This document shows positions 25,843 to 35,055 of a DNA stretch of 64,000 nucleotides, one piece after another. Numbering within the stretch: position 1 is the first letter of the stretch; each line of letters opens with the position of its first letter. Position numbers and translations under genes: made by a program. A model generated the notes under the pieces. That model had not been told where the DNA came from. It did no database searches and saw only the letters and a list, made by a program, of their open reading frames with translations. Origin of the DNA: Agromyces fucosus (GTDB taxonomy: Bacteria; Actinomycetota; Actinomycetes; Actinomycetales; Microbacteriaceae); assembly GCF_004134865.1 (NCBI RefSeq), contig NZ_SDPO01000001.1, positions 1,054,001 to 1,118,000 of the forward strand, written 5' to 3'.

Positions 25843-27189
25843 TCAGTCGGCCAGCTTGCGGCCGGTCTGCTGGACGACCTGGTCGGCCGCCTCGTCGAGC
25901 GCCTGCTGGGGGTCGGCTCCGGAGAGCAGCACTCGCGTCTGCGCATCGGTGTACGCCTTCAGCGCCCGCGCGTAGTCGCTCGTGTAGTTCAGGACGGGGG
26001 TGTCCTGCTCGAGCTCCGCGATGAAGATGGCGTTCGGCGACTGTCCGTCGAAGTACTCGCTCGGCGCGGCGAAGCCCTCGGACTCGAGCATCGGCTTGTA
26101 CCCGGGGAACATGCCGCCGCCCTCGTAGACGAGCTTCTGGCCCTCGAGCGTGCCGAGGGCGAAGTTCACGAACTCCCACGCGGTCTTCTGGTTCTTGCTC
26201 GCCGTCGGGATCGACAGGTAGGTTCCGCCGTTGACCGCCGCGGTGATACCGCCCGGCTCGACCGACGGGGGCAGCCGCACGCCCCAATTGCCCGCCATCT
26301 CGGGGGCCTCGTTCTCCATGACGCCGGCCATCCAGCCACCCGCGGGCATGATCGCCGTCGGCTTCTCGCCGCGCAGCTGCGCGAGCAGGTTGTCCCAGCT
26401 CCCCTGCACGTCGCCGACGATGCCGAGGTCGTTCGCCTTCTTGATGAGTTCGAGGGATGTCACGCCGGCATCGCCGTTCATCGTGATGTCGCCGCTCTCG
26501 TCGAAGTAGAACGAGTCCTGCAGCGCCGTCTGGAGCTGCCAGAGACCGGCCGAGTCCGCCTCGGTCGCCGCCTTGTCCTGGTTGTAGAGCGGAACGCCCG
26601 TCTTCTCCTTGATGATCACGCCGGCATCGATGAGCTGGTCCCAGGTCTCGATCGAGTCGATGTCGATGCCGGCCTCCTCGAAGATGTCGCTGCGGTAGAA
26701 GAACCCGGTGGCGTTGACCTCGTAGGGAATGCCGTACACGGCGCCGTCGGCGCCCGAACCGCTCTTCCACGCGCCGGAGGGGAACTCGGGCTCGAGCGAA
26801 TCCGCGCCGAATTCGCGGAGGTCGACGAGCTCGCCCGGGAACTGCTCGACGTAGTTGCCCATGTAGTCGATGCCGATGTTGAGCACGTCGGGCAGGCCCT
26901 GCCCGCCGGCGGCCATGCCGGTCGTGATCTTCTCCCAGATCGCCGGGTTGCCGACGTCCTGCACGTCGACCTCGACATCGGGGTAGAGCTTCTGGAACGC
27001 GGGGACCGCAGCCTCGAGGCCGTCGCCGGGCGCGTTCCACGTCCAGATCGTGATCTTGCCCGACACGTCGCCATCGGTAGCGCCGTCGTCGGCGGCCGTG
27101 GCCGAGCATCCGACGAGTGCGGCGACGCTCGCGACGGCGGCTGCTGTGACCGCCATCCCGCGTGCTCGCTTGTTCAACGTGAACCTCAT
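25843..27189 (-). CDS. Sugar-binding lipoprotein of an ABC transporter
   Basis: A 448-residue extracellular solute-binding protein (family 1). The signal peptide ends in the lipobox ALVGC with the acylated Cys28, so it is anchored on the outer face of the membrane. 'ITIWTWNAPGDG' opens the mature fold; 'FFYRSDIFEEAGI' and 'NGGTYLSIPTASKNQ' are typical of the sugar-binding class. The ATG at 27189 follows AAAGGA. It is the first gene of the uptake operon, divergent from a second glycosidase operon across a 106-bp AT-rich control region. The ligand is probably an alpha-galactoside of the raffinose or melibiose kind, by context only. Confidence 0.93.
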   Translation of the reverse strand: MRFTLNKRARGMAVTAAAVASVAALVGCSATAADDGATDGDVSGKITIWTWNAPGDGLEAAVPAFQKLYPDVEVDVQDVGNPAIWEKITTGMAAGGQGLPDVLNIGIDYMGNYVEQFPGELVDLREFGADSLEPEFPSGAWKSGSGADGAVYGIPYEVNATGFFYRSDIFEEAGIDIDSIETWDQLIDAGVIIKEKTGVPLYNQDKAATEADSAGLWQLQTALQDSFYFDESGDITMNGDAGVTSLELIKKANDLGIVGDVQGSWDNLLAQLRGEKPTAIMPAGGWMAGVMENEAPEMAGNWGVRLPPSVEPGGITAAVNGGTYLSIPTASKNQKTAWEFVNFALGTLEGQKLVYEGGGMFPGYKPMLESEGFAAPSEYFDGQSPNAIFIAELEQDTPVLNYTSDYARALKAYTDAQTRVLLSGADPQQALDEAADQVVQQTGRKLAD

Positions 27190-27235
27190 TGTTCGCAGTC
27201 CTTTCTCGGTGAGTCGCGTCATCGGCGACTCGGCG

Positions 27236-27284
27236 ACAGTAACATATTATGTGTATATATGCAGCGACTGTCTGCAAACTTGCA
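27236..27284. promoter_or_regulatory. AT-rich divergent promoter/operator region of the galactoside locus
   Basis: A sharply AT-rich stretch (27241-27260) in GC-rich DNA contains the palindrome ACATATTATGT (27242-27252) and -10-like TATTAT and TATATA boxes for either direction. The interrupted palindrome TGCAA-AC-TTGCA (27273-27284) lies 11 bp before the GH36 start codon and is the best candidate site for the LacI regulator of the locus, though LacI-type sites usually have a central CG. Confidence 0.45.
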
Positions 27285-27295
27285 ATGGAGGAGAC

Positions 27296-29440
27296 ATGAC
27301 TGAAGCGGTGTTCCACCTGCGCGCGGGGGGCGTGAGCGTCGTGGTCGCGACCTCCGACACCGCCTTGCCGGTGATCTGCCACTGGGGACGCGACCTCGGG
27401 CCGCTCGATGCCGGCGCACTCGCCCGTGTCACGGAGCACGCGCCGGGCACGCGTGTGACGAGCGAACCGGATCGGCCGCTCGCCGTCGGAGTGCTGCCCG
27501 AGCCCAAGCAGGCTTGGATGGGCCCGCCCGGTCTCACCGGGGATCGCGACGGGGCCGCCGGGTTCCCCGACTTCGACGCCGTCGCCAACGAGTACGAGCG
27601 CGTCGACTCGGCCACGGTCGCGCAGCGCCTCATCGCCACCGCCACGGATGCCGCGAACGGGCTCGCGCTGCGCCTCGAGTTCGAGCTCCTCCGCTCCGGC
27701 CTGTTGCGGACGCGCGCGGTCGTCCGCAACGACGGTGCTGGACGGTATCGGGTCGACGGGCTCGACCTCGCGCTGCCCGTGCCCGGCCGCGCCGTCGAGC
27801 TGCTCGACTTCTCGGGACGACACGGCGGCGAACGCCGCCCGCAGCGCTCGACGATCGTCGACGGCACCCACCTGCGCGAGCAACGACGCGGACGCCCCGG
27901 CCCGGACTCGGCCACGCTGCTCGTCGCCGGCACCGCCGACTTCGGCTTCGCCCGTGGCGAGGTCTGGGCGGTGCACCTCGGCTGGTCTGGGAATGCGCGC
28001 CTCTGGGCGCACCGCACGAACGGCGGGAGGACCGCCCTCGGCGGAGGCGAACTGCTGCTCCCGGGCGAGGTCATGCTCGGCCCGGGCGAGGAGTACGAGA
28101 CGCCGTGGCTGTACGCGGCCCACGGCGAGGGACTCGACGATGCATCCGCCCGCATCCACGAGGCGCTGCGCGCTCGACCCGTGCATCCCGCCGTCGGCCG
28201 CCCGGTGACGTTGAACACCTGGGAGGCGGTCTACTTCGACCACACGCTCGCACCGCTCCACGAGCTCGCAGCCCTCGCTGCAGACGTCGGCGTCGAGCGC
28301 TTCGTGCTCGACGACGGCTGGTTCCTCGGCCGCCGCCACGACCGCGCCGGACTCGGCGACTGGACCGTCGACCCCGCGGTGTGGCCGAACGGGCTGACGC
28401 CACTCGTCGAACGCGTGCGAGAGCTCGGCATGCAGTTCGGCATCTGGTTCGAGCCCGAGATGATCAACCCAGACTCTGAGCTCGCGCGCGCGCACCCCGA
28501 CTGGGTCCTCGCACCGCTGCACCGCGACGCCCCGCTGGCCAGACAGCAGCTCGTGCTGAACGTCGGCGATCCCGACGCACGCGCCCACCTGCGCGACCGG
28601 ATCGTCGACGTCGTCACCGCCCATCGAATCGACTACATCAAGTGGGACCACAATCGCGACCTCGTCGAGCCCGTCGACCGCGCCTCCGGACGGGCCGGGG
28701 TGCACCGTCAGACGAGGGCCGTCTACGAACTCATGCACGAGATCCGCGCGGCGTGCCCGTGGCTCGAGATCGAGTCGTGCTCGGCCGGCGGCGGCCGCAT
28801 CGACCTCGGCATCGTCGAGCGCACCGATCGGTTCTGGACGAGCGACTCGAACGACCCCCTGGAGCGCCAGCGCATCCAGCGCTGGACCAGCCTCCTGATG
28901 CCCCCCGAGCTGCTCGGCGCGCACGTCGGCGCCGCCACCGCCCACGTCACCGGCCGCTCGAGTTCGATCGACTTCCGTGCCATCACGTCGATGGTCGGCA
29001 GCTTCGGCATCGAGTGGGACATCCGGGAGGCGACCGCTGATGAGCGGGCGTCGCTCGCCGGATGGATCGCCGAGTTCGTGCGGTTGCGCCCGCTCATCGA
29101 ACGCGGCAGGATCCATCGCCTCGAGACCGAGCCGTCGATCATCGCCCAGACCGTCGTCTCGACCGATCGCGCGCACGCGATCGCCACCATCGCGACGGTC
29201 GACTCCCCCGCCCACCTGCCCGGAGCTGCGCTGCGGCTCACCGGGCTCGACCCCGAAGCCGCCTACCGCGTGACGCGAGTTCGACCCGAGGCATCCGTCG
29301 ACCCGACGACGACCCGACGCCAGCCGGACTGGTGGACGGAACCGGGCATCTGGCCGGGCATCGTGCTCGCTGAGGTCGGTCTGCCGATGCCGATCCTCCG
29401 CCCGCAGGAAGCCGGACTGATCGAGCTGGTCGCGCAATGA
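27296..29440 (+). CDS. Alpha-galactosidase (GH36)
   Basis: A 714-residue GH36 alpha-galactosidase of full family length: N-terminal beta-supersandwich (~1-320), TIM barrel (~325-650), C-terminal sheet. The nucleophile Asp451 is in 'YIKWDHNRD', the acid/base Asp517 in 'WTSDSNDPLE', and 'LDDGWF' plus 'GIWFEPEMINPDS' and 'ESCSAGGGRIDLG' are the usual GH36 blocks. It removes terminal alpha-1,6-galactose from raffinose-type sugars or melibiose; with no signal peptide it acts inside the cell. The ATG at 27296 has a strong GGAGGA. It overlaps the next gene by four bases. It is divergent from the importer operon and probably controlled by the same LacI protein. Confidence 0.93.
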   Translation: MTEAVFHLRAGGVSVVVATSDTALPVICHWGRDLGPLDAGALARVTEHAPGTRVTSEPDRPLAVGVLPEPKQAWMGPPGLTGDRDGAAGFPDFDAVANEYERVDSATVAQRLIATATDAANGLALRLEFELLRSGLLRTRAVVRNDGAGRYRVDGLDLALPVPGRAVELLDFSGRHGGERRPQRSTIVDGTHLREQRRGRPGPDSATLLVAGTADFGFARGEVWAVHLGWSGNARLWAHRTNGGRTALGGGELLLPGEVMLGPGEEYETPWLYAAHGEGLDDASARIHEALRARPVHPAVGRPVTLNTWEAVYFDHTLAPLHELAALAADVGVERFVLDDGWFLGRRHDRAGLGDWTVDPAVWPNGLTPLVERVRELGMQFGIWFEPEMINPDSELARAHPDWVLAPLHRDAPLARQQLVLNVGDPDARAHLRDRIVDVVTAHRIDYIKWDHNRDLVEPVDRASGRAGVHRQTRAVYELMHEIRAACPWLEIESCSAGGGRIDLGIVERTDRFWTSDSNDPLERQRIQRWTSLLMPPELLGAHVGAATAHVTGRSSSIDFRAITSMVGSFGIEWDIREATADERASLAGWIAEFVRLRPLIERGRIHRLETEPSIIAQTVVSTDRAHAIATIATVDSPAHLPGAALRLTGLDPEAAYRVTRVRPEASVDPTTTRRQPDWWTEPGIWPGIVLAEVGLPMPILRPQEAGLIELVAQ

Positions 29441-30933
29441 CCGGCATCCGCATCGAGACTGACGATGCGACCCTCGCCGAGATGTTCGACTGGGCTGCTC
29501 GGGCGGCCCGCCGGTTCGTGGTGGACGACGGCCGGCGCGGACCGCTCGACGTCTCCGAGGCGGACCCCGCACCGCACCGCACCGCCGAGTACCGCGCGAG
29601 CTATCACGCCGGTTACCTGTTCCGGAGCGGCTACTACCTCCGGGACTTCGCGCACCAGGCGGTCGGCGCGCAGTTGCTCGGGCTGGCCTCGCACAATGCG
29701 GCCATGCTCCACAGCTTCGTGCGCTCGGCCACGGCGGAGCATCGCGGGTGGCCGGTGTGGGCGCTGAACTTCGACCGGGCGACCCCGCTCGCCATCGACT
29801 ACCGAGGCCCCGACGACTTCGTGCGCGAACTGCCCGCCGTCTTCGAGCTCGTGGAGCTGATCCACGTGCTCTTCCGATGGACCGGCGACCGTTCGCTGCT
29901 CGAGCATCGCGGGTACTGGCGCGGCATCCTCACGGAGTTCGTGGCGGCGCACGACCGCATCCTCCCCGACGGAATCGCCGAGGCGGAAGGACCGGGCATC
30001 TTCGACGGCGCCGCGAGCTACAACGAGCGGCCGGCCGGTCCGCTGCTCGAGGCGGGCGACGCCTTCGCGGCACAGTATGCGGCGAACCGCCACGCCGCAC
30101 GCCTCGAGTCCGCGCTGGGGGACGACGAGGCATCCGCTCGGTTCGCGTCTGCGGCCGACCGACTGGCCGCGGTGTTCGCCTCCGATTGGGGCGCGTCCGA
30201 CGGGCCGACGGGCAAGGGCGAACTCGTGTCGGCGCGGGACGCCGACGGGCTCCCGCTGCGGGAGTGGATGAAGGAGGCGACGTGGTTCCCACCGATGAAG
30301 GGCCTCGTCGACGCCGACCACCCGGACCGGTGCACCGTGCTCGACCGCATCGATCGTGCGAGTCGAGCACTCGAGACCAGGCCGCGCAACGTCGAGGCGC
30401 TCAGCTACCTGCCGGACGTGTTCCTCCGCCACGGCCGCCCGGACACCGCCTTCGAGTGGATGCGGACCGTCTACGACGCCCGCGACGCACCGCACGAGGT
30501 CACCGCGCAGGGCCCGAACGGCGACTACCCCGAGGTGTCCTTCACGCTCGTCGCACAGGTCGTCGCCGGCTTCCTCGGTCTCGAGCCCGACGCGCCCACT
30601 CGCACGGTGACCACTCGGCCCGCACTCCCCCATGGCATCCACCGGCTCGCCGCGCACGACATCCCCTTCGACGGCGGCGTCATCAGCGTCGGCATCCACC
30701 TCGGCCACGAGCAGTGGCTCGAGAACGGCACCTCGCGCGACCTCGCCTGGGTGCCGATCGCGGTTCGCGACGACCGCTTCCGAGATCCGCACCTCGGCGA
30801 GGCGTCGTTCGGCGATGCCCACCGGGTCGCGCCGGGCGAGCGGCGCACGATCCGTCTCGGCCCCGACGGCGGGCGGGGACTCAGACCGGCACGGGCCCGG
30901 TCGACTGCCGCAGCCTCAGCTCAGGATCGATGA
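29437..30933 (+). CDS. Six-hairpin glycosidase-like protein of unknown specificity
   Basis: A 498-residue protein with the repeating helix pattern of an (alpha/alpha)6 barrel, as in GH15/37/63/65/78-type enzymes. Barrel-like blocks include 'RSGYYLRDFAHQ', 'GWPVWALNFDRATP', 'SYNERPAGPLLEAGDAF' and 'GPNGDYPEVSFTLVAQ', followed by a small C-terminal beta domain ('IHRLAAHDIPFDGGVI'). I cannot name the family or the catalytic acids with confidence. The ATGA overlap with the GH36 gene shows cotranslation, so it probably acts on a product or co-substrate of that enzyme. Its last 17 codons run into the end of the LacI gene on the other strand (53-bp overlap). No signal peptide is seen; it should be cytosolic. 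Confidence 0.7.
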   Translation: MTGIRIETDDATLAEMFDWAARAARRFVVDDGRRGPLDVSEADPAPHRTAEYRASYHAGYLFRSGYYLRDFAHQAVGAQLLGLASHNAAMLHSFVRSATAEHRGWPVWALNFDRATPLAIDYRGPDDFVRELPAVFELVELIHVLFRWTGDRSLLEHRGYWRGILTEFVAAHDRILPDGIAEAEGPGIFDGAASYNERPAGPLLEAGDAFAAQYAANRHAARLESALGDDEASARFASAADRLAAVFASDWGASDGPTGKGELVSARDADGLPLREWMKEATWFPPMKGLVDADHPDRCTVLDRIDRASRALETRPRNVEALSYLPDVFLRHGRPDTAFEWMRTVYDARDAPHEVTAQGPNGDYPEVSFTLVAQVVAGFLGLEPDAPTRTVTTRPALPHGIHRLAAHDIPFDGGVISVGIHLGHEQWLENGTSRDLAWVPIAVRDDRFRDPHLGEASFGDAHRVAPGERRTIRLGPDGGRGLRPARARSTAAASAQDR

Positions 30934-31939
30934 GCGCCTCGGTCGCCTGCACCGCACGGTTCTGGATCATGGTGACGAGCGTTCGCGCGCAGCTCTCCGC
31001 CAGGCTCTCGACCGGCTGGCGCACCGTCGTGAGCGGCGGATCGGTGAAGTCCAGCAGGTAGGAGTCGTTGTAGCCGATCACCGAGAGGTCCTTCGGCACC
31101 TCGAGTCCGCGCCGGGTGGCCGCCTTGATGGCGCCGAGCGCCATGTCGTCGCTCGACGCCACGATCGCCGTGACACCGAGCGGGAGGAGCTCATCGGCGG
31201 CGTGGCGCCCGCCGTCGACGCTGAAGTGGTGTCGCACCACCAGGTCTTCGGCGTCGCTCAGCCCCCGTGCATCCATGGCCTCGAGAAACCCCTCGACGCG
31301 ACGGTCGGCGGGCGTGTTGCCGACCGGCCCTGCGCACATGCCGATGCGACGATGGCCGAGGTCGTACAGGTGCGACACCGCGATCTCGGCAGCCTGCCAG
31401 TCGTCGGTGGAGACGACCGGGGTGCGCGAGTTCGCGAACGCACCGTTCACGCTCATATACGGGATGCCGCGCGCCTCGAGCATCTCGCGTGCCACGGGGT
31501 CGGCGTTGCGCAGGGTGTTGCTCGATGAGAGGAAGACCGCGGCGGCGATGCCCGCGTCGAGCATGACCTCGATGTAGTCGCGCTCGACGACGGAACCCGG
31601 CACCACCGGGCAGACGACGGCGCGCAGCCCGTGCGGGCTCAACTCGCTCTCGACGGCGGTGCACATCGCGGCGAAGATCGCGTCCTTGAGCGCCGGAACG
31701 AGGAGCAGCACGATCTCGCCCTTGACCGGGCGTTCGTAGCCGATCTCGGCGAGTGCGCGCTCCACCTGCTCGCGGGTGCTCGCCGAGACGCCGTACTTGC
31801 GGTTGAGGACCCGGCTCACGGTGGCCTCGCTGACACCGGCCAACGCGGCGACCTCGGCGAGGCGAACCGTTCCAGCGGGCGACCGCGTGCGCCGGACGAC
31901 ACCGGCCTTCGGCGCATGATCGGCGGTCGTGTCTCCCAT
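30881..31939 (-). CDS. LacI family transcriptional regulator
   Basis: A 352-residue LacI/GalR repressor: helix-turn-helix with hinge at ~20-75 ('RLAEVAALAGVSEATVSRVLN'-type), then a periplasmic-binding-protein-like sugar domain (~85-345) with 'LGHRRIGMCAGP' and 'GVTAIVASSDDMALGAI' and the closing 'DPPLTTVRQPVE'. The N-terminus is longer than usual (about 20 residues before the HTH). The ATG at 31939 is the only likely start; its ribosome site is weak. It faces the glycosidase operon and overlaps its end by 53 bp, so the two transcripts are antisense to each other there. It most likely senses a galactoside or galactose and controls the divergent region at 27190-27295. Confidence 0.9.
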   Translation of the reverse strand: MGDTTADHAPKAGVVRRTRSPAGTVRLAEVAALAGVSEATVSRVLNRKYGVSASTREQVERALAEIGYERPVKGEIVLLLVPALKDAIFAAMCTAVESELSPHGLRAVVCPVVPGSVVERDYIEVMLDAGIAAAVFLSSSNTLRNADPVAREMLEARGIPYMSVNGAFANSRTPVVSTDDWQAAEIAVSHLYDLGHRRIGMCAGPVGNTPADRRVEGFLEAMDARGLSDAEDLVVRHHFSVDGGRHAADELLPLGVTAIVASSDDMALGAIKAATRRGLEVPKDLSVIGYNDSYLLDFTDPPLTTVRQPVESLAESCARTLVTMIQNRAVQATEALIDPELRLRQSTGPVPV

Positions 31940-32134
31940 TGCACCATTCTTGCCGATCCGGCGAGCCCCGGTGCGTTTCGCGGCGCCGCGATCCGCGTCG
32001 ACACCCCGATCCGCTCGTCGCGGCCGCACGTCGCTCCACTCCGTTCACCTGCAGGTCGCCCCCGGGTCATCCGCCCTCCCTAACGTCGACGCGGCGCCGT
32101 CCCGCGCCGCCACCGACGAACAGGAGAACGATCG

Positions 32135-33340
32135 ATGCCAGGCATGCCGCCCGTCAGCCGCCGGACCATCCTCACCGCGGGAGGCCTCGGCGTGCTCGGC
32201 GCCGCCGCACTCCCGACGGCCGCGAACGCCGAAGCCGGCGACGCCGACCGCGGCGCGACCGGCAGCCCGCGCGCCAAGGCGCCGAAGCTGCGCTTCCGTG
32301 ACGACGGCACGTTCAAGGTCGTGCAGTTCAACGACACGCAGGACGACGAGCTGACCGACCGCCGCACCGTCGAGCTGATCGAGAAGACGCTCGATGCCGA
32401 GGCACCCGACTTCGTGCTCATCAACGGCGACGTCATCACCGGCGGCTGCGAGACGCGACTGGCCGTCAAGCAGGCGATCAACAACGTCGTCTGGCCGATG
32501 GAGAGCCGCGGCATCCCGTGGGCCGTCACCTACGGCAACCACGACGAGGACTCGCTGCCGCAGTCGGGGGTCGACGAGGCGATGATGCTCGACTTCTACC
32601 GCAGCTACGACTTCAACATGAACGCCGAGAACATCGCGGGCGTCACGGGCACCGGCAACACGATCGTTCCGATCCGCACGGCGGGTCGCGGCAACGACAC
32701 GGCCTTCAGCCTCTGGCTCCTCGACTCGGGCCGATACGCCCCGGGAGCCATCGACGGGCAGGACTTCGCCGGCTACCCCACGTGGGACTGGCTGCGCATG
32801 GACCAGGTCTCCTGGTACCGCGAGGAGTCGCAGCGCCTCGAGAAGAAGTTCAAGCGCAAGGTGCCCGGTCTGATGTTCATCCACATCGCGCTCTGGGAGC
32901 ACCGGTTCATGTGGTGGGGCGGTGTCGACACCCGCACCGAAGCGGATGCCGCGCGCGGACGCACCCGTCACGCCATCGTCGGCGAGCGCAACGAGGACGA
33001 GTGCCCCGGACCGTTCAACTCCGGCATGTACAACGCGATCCTCGAGCGTGGCGACGTCAAGGGCGTCTTCGTCGGCCACGACCACGTCAACGACTACGTG
33101 GGCAACTACTACGGCGTGCTGCTCGGCTACGCGCCGGGCACCGGCTTCGGCGCCTACGGGCTGGCGGGGGCGGAGCGCAACCGCATGCGCGGCGGCCGGG
33201 TGTTCGAGCTCACGCAGGCGGGCGAGGAGGTCGACATCGCGACGCGGGTCGTCTACGCGCGCGACTACGGCATCGACCTGACGGCGAACGACCAGCCCAT
33301 GGAGCCGACGCCGCTCGCGCCGAAGCAGGCGGCGATCTGA
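32135..33340 (+). CDS. Tat-exported calcineurin-like metallophosphatase
   Basis: A 401-residue secreted metallophosphoesterase. The N-terminus has a twin-arginine signal ('SRRTILTAGG', hydrophobic stretch, then AANA cleavage region at ~31-34). Metal-binding blocks of the calcineurin fold appear in order: 'FNDTQDDE' (the first block, with Asn/Thr-Gln where the family often has D-x-H), 'INGDVI', 'YGNHDED', 'FIHIALWEH' and 'VGHDHVND'. This set resembles the purple-acid/Dcr2-like fungal and bacterial phosphatases. The ATG at 32135 has AGGAG upstream. It is a single-gene unit; a hairpin follows. Export through Tat suggests that it folds with its metals in the cytoplasm and then hydrolyses phosphate esters outside. 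The substrate is unknown. Confidence 0.85.
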   Translation: MPGMPPVSRRTILTAGGLGVLGAAALPTAANAEAGDADRGATGSPRAKAPKLRFRDDGTFKVVQFNDTQDDELTDRRTVELIEKTLDAEAPDFVLINGDVITGGCETRLAVKQAINNVVWPMESRGIPWAVTYGNHDEDSLPQSGVDEAMMLDFYRSYDFNMNAENIAGVTGTGNTIVPIRTAGRGNDTAFSLWLLDSGRYAPGAIDGQDFAGYPTWDWLRMDQVSWYREESQRLEKKFKRKVPGLMFIHIALWEHRFMWWGGVDTRTEADAARGRTRHAIVGERNEDECPGPFNSGMYNAILERGDVKGVFVGHDHVNDYVGNYYGVLLGYAPGTGFGAYGLAGAERNRMRGGRVFELTQAGEEVDIATRVVYARDYGIDLTANDQPMEPTPLAPKQAAI

Positions 33341-33354
33341 CCTCTGCGGCGTCT

Positions 33355-33388
33355 CCGCGGGTCGGGTGCCTCGGCGCCCGGCCCGCGG
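33355..33388. terminator. Hairpin terminator between convergent genes
   Basis: A 12-bp stem with one G-U pair (33355-33366 with 33377-33388), 10-nt loop, directly next to the stop codon of the alpha/beta hydrolase gene. Confidence 0.7.
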
Positions 33389-34195
33389 TCAGTCCTCGGC
33401 GAGGAAGTCGATCGCCGAGGACTTGAACGCCCGTGACGTGAGCGTCGAAACGTGGTCGCGGCCGGGAACGGAGACGAAGCCGGCGCCCCACTCACGGGCG
33501 AGCTCCTGCGCACCGGCGGGAACGGGGTCGTTCTCGCCCGCAACGAAGAGCACGGGGATGTCACCGGGAATCGAGAGCGGCGCGCCCGACACGCCCTCGA
33601 TCACGGCCAGCAGCGCCTCGCGGTCGGCGCCCGCCGCGATCGCGGGGCGCAACACCTGGCCGATGACCGGGTCGCGCGGCGTCTCGTCGCGGAGCAGCAC
33701 GGCGCGGGCGTCGTCGATCGCCCAGGTGGCGAACAGCTCGTTCGGTCCGGCTCCGCCGACGACGACCCGGCGTACCCGCTCGGGAGCACTCGTCGCGAGC
33801 GCCGAGACGACGCGGTTGCCCATCGAGTAGCCGACGACGTCGACCACCTCGGCGCCGGCGGAGTCGAGCACCGCGACGAGGTCGGCGCCGAGCATCTCGG
33901 GGGCGTACGACGCGGCGTCGACCGGCTTGTCGCTCGAGCCGTGGCCGCGCAGGTCGAGCGTGATCGTCGAACGGCCGGCGTCCTCGAGGGCGCGCACCCA
34001 GCCGGTGCCCTCCCACGTGATCGCGGCGTCGGAGGCGAAGCCGTGCACGAGGAGCACGGGCGGCAGCGCGGCATCCGCTCCGCCGCCGTCAGCCGGCTCG
34101 ACCGGCTCGGTCGCGTGCACGCGGTAGCCGATCAGCACCCCGTCGGGGGCTTCCGCGTAGAGGGTCGGGGTCGTCGTCGCGCCGGCCTGCCTCAC
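33389..34195 (-). CDS. Alpha/beta fold hydrolase
   Basis: A 268-residue alpha/beta hydrolase. The oxyanion block 'LLVHGFASDA', the strand 'LDLRGHGSSD', the nucleophile elbow 'GYSMGNR' (Ser), an acidic residue in 'AGENDPVP' and the catalytic His in 'GRDHVST' are all in place. There is no signal peptide, so it is cytosolic. The GTG start at 34195 overlaps the stop of pncA by four bases (GTGA), so it is cotranscribed and cotranslated with nicotinamidase. The substrate is not known; ester or lactone hydrolysis is the family's usual job. No specific link to nicotinamide metabolism can be seen beyond the overlap. Confidence 0.88.
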   Translation of the reverse strand: MRQAGATTTPTLYAEAPDGVLIGYRVHATEPVEPADGGGADAALPPVLLVHGFASDAAITWEGTGWVRALEDAGRSTITLDLRGHGSSDKPVDAASYAPEMLGADLVAVLDSAGAEVVDVVGYSMGNRVVSALATSAPERVRRVVVGGAGPNELFATWAIDDARAVLLRDETPRDPVIGQVLRPAIAAGADREALLAVIEGVSGAPLSIPGDIPVLFVAGENDPVPAGAQELAREWGAGFVSVPGRDHVSTLTSRAFKSSAIDFLAED

Positions 34196-34794
34196 GAGGC
34201 GGCCTCGTCGAGCACCGTCGACTCGGCGATCACGACACCGGCGTGGCCCAGCTCGGCGAGCGCTGCCGTCGACGAGTCCGCTGCGACGCCCGCGACGAGG
34301 TCGGTGAAGACCCGCACGCGCTGGCCGTGCTCGACGGCGTCGAGGGCGCTCGCCCGTACGCAGTAGTCGGTGGCGAGGCCGACGACATCGATGTCGGTGA
34401 TGCCCCGGGCGGCCAGCACCTCGGTCACGCTGTCGCCCGCGTCATCCGTGCCCTCGAAGATCGAGTAGGCGGGCACGCCCTGCCCCTTGCGGATGTGCAC
34501 GTCGACGGCGGAGGTGTCGAGGTCGGGGTGGTACTCGGCGCCCTCGGTGCCCTCGACGCAGTGCGCCGGCCAGGTCTCGATGAAGTCGGGCTCCGCATCG
34601 ACGGCGAAGTGCCCGCCGTTGTCGTTCTCGCCCGAATGCCAGTCACGGGATGCCGCGACGAGCGCGTACTCGCCGCGGTGCTGCTGCAGCAGGCGCGTGA
34701 TGCCGGCGGCGACCGCTGCTCCGCCGTCGACGCCGAGCGCGCCGCCCTCGGTGAAGTCGTTCTGCACGTCGATGATGAACAGGGCCCGGGTCAT
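34192..34794 (-). CDS. pncA: Nicotinamidase
   Basis: A 200-residue isochorismatase-fold amidase. The catalytic triad is Asp9 in 'IIDVQNDF', Lys103 in 'IRKGQG' and Cys145 in 'ATDYCVRAS'. Metal ligands Asp51, His53 and His62 are visible in 'SRDWHSGEND' and 'GGHFAV'. It turns nicotinamide into nicotinic acid for the NAD salvage route; in mycobacteria the same enzyme activates pyrazinamide. The ATG at 34794 has AAGGAG upstream. The gene overlaps the following hydrolase gene. The 261-bp gap upstream (34795-35055), divergent to the aldehyde dehydrogenase gene, holds no gene and no clear promoter box that I can defend. Confidence 0.93.
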   Translation of the reverse strand: MTRALFIIDVQNDFTEGGALGVDGGAAVAAGITRLLQQHRGEYALVAASRDWHSGENDNGGHFAVDAEPDFIETWPAHCVEGTEGAEYHPDLDTSAVDVHIRKGQGVPAYSIFEGTDDAGDSVTEVLAARGITDIDVVGLATDYCVRASALDAVEHGQRVRVFTDLVAGVAADSSTAALAELGHAGVVIAESTVLDEAAS

Positions 34795-35055
34795 GGCTCG
34801 CTCCTTCGCTCGTCATACACGGCACGGCTCGGCCGATGCATCCATTCTTCCAGCGATCAGGTGCGGCGCGCAGGGTTCAGGGCACGGTTCAGCGCACCGC
34901 GAACCGCGGGATCAGCTCGATCCGTGGCAAGCCGCGCGACGCAGCGCACCCGTCATCCTCGTTCTGCGCGCACGGTCAAGCACGCCGCACGCATCGACAA
35001 GGCTCGGCGTGCCGGCCCTGCCTACCGTGGAGACCCGACTCATTGTGGAGGAACC

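Noticed and set aside
25766-29572. A 1268-codon open frame on the minus strand across the binding-protein and GH36 genes
   Set aside because: It runs antisense or out of frame to genes with clear motifs and has Arg/Ala/Gly-rich low-complexity translation, as expected for the alternate frames of GC-rich DNA.
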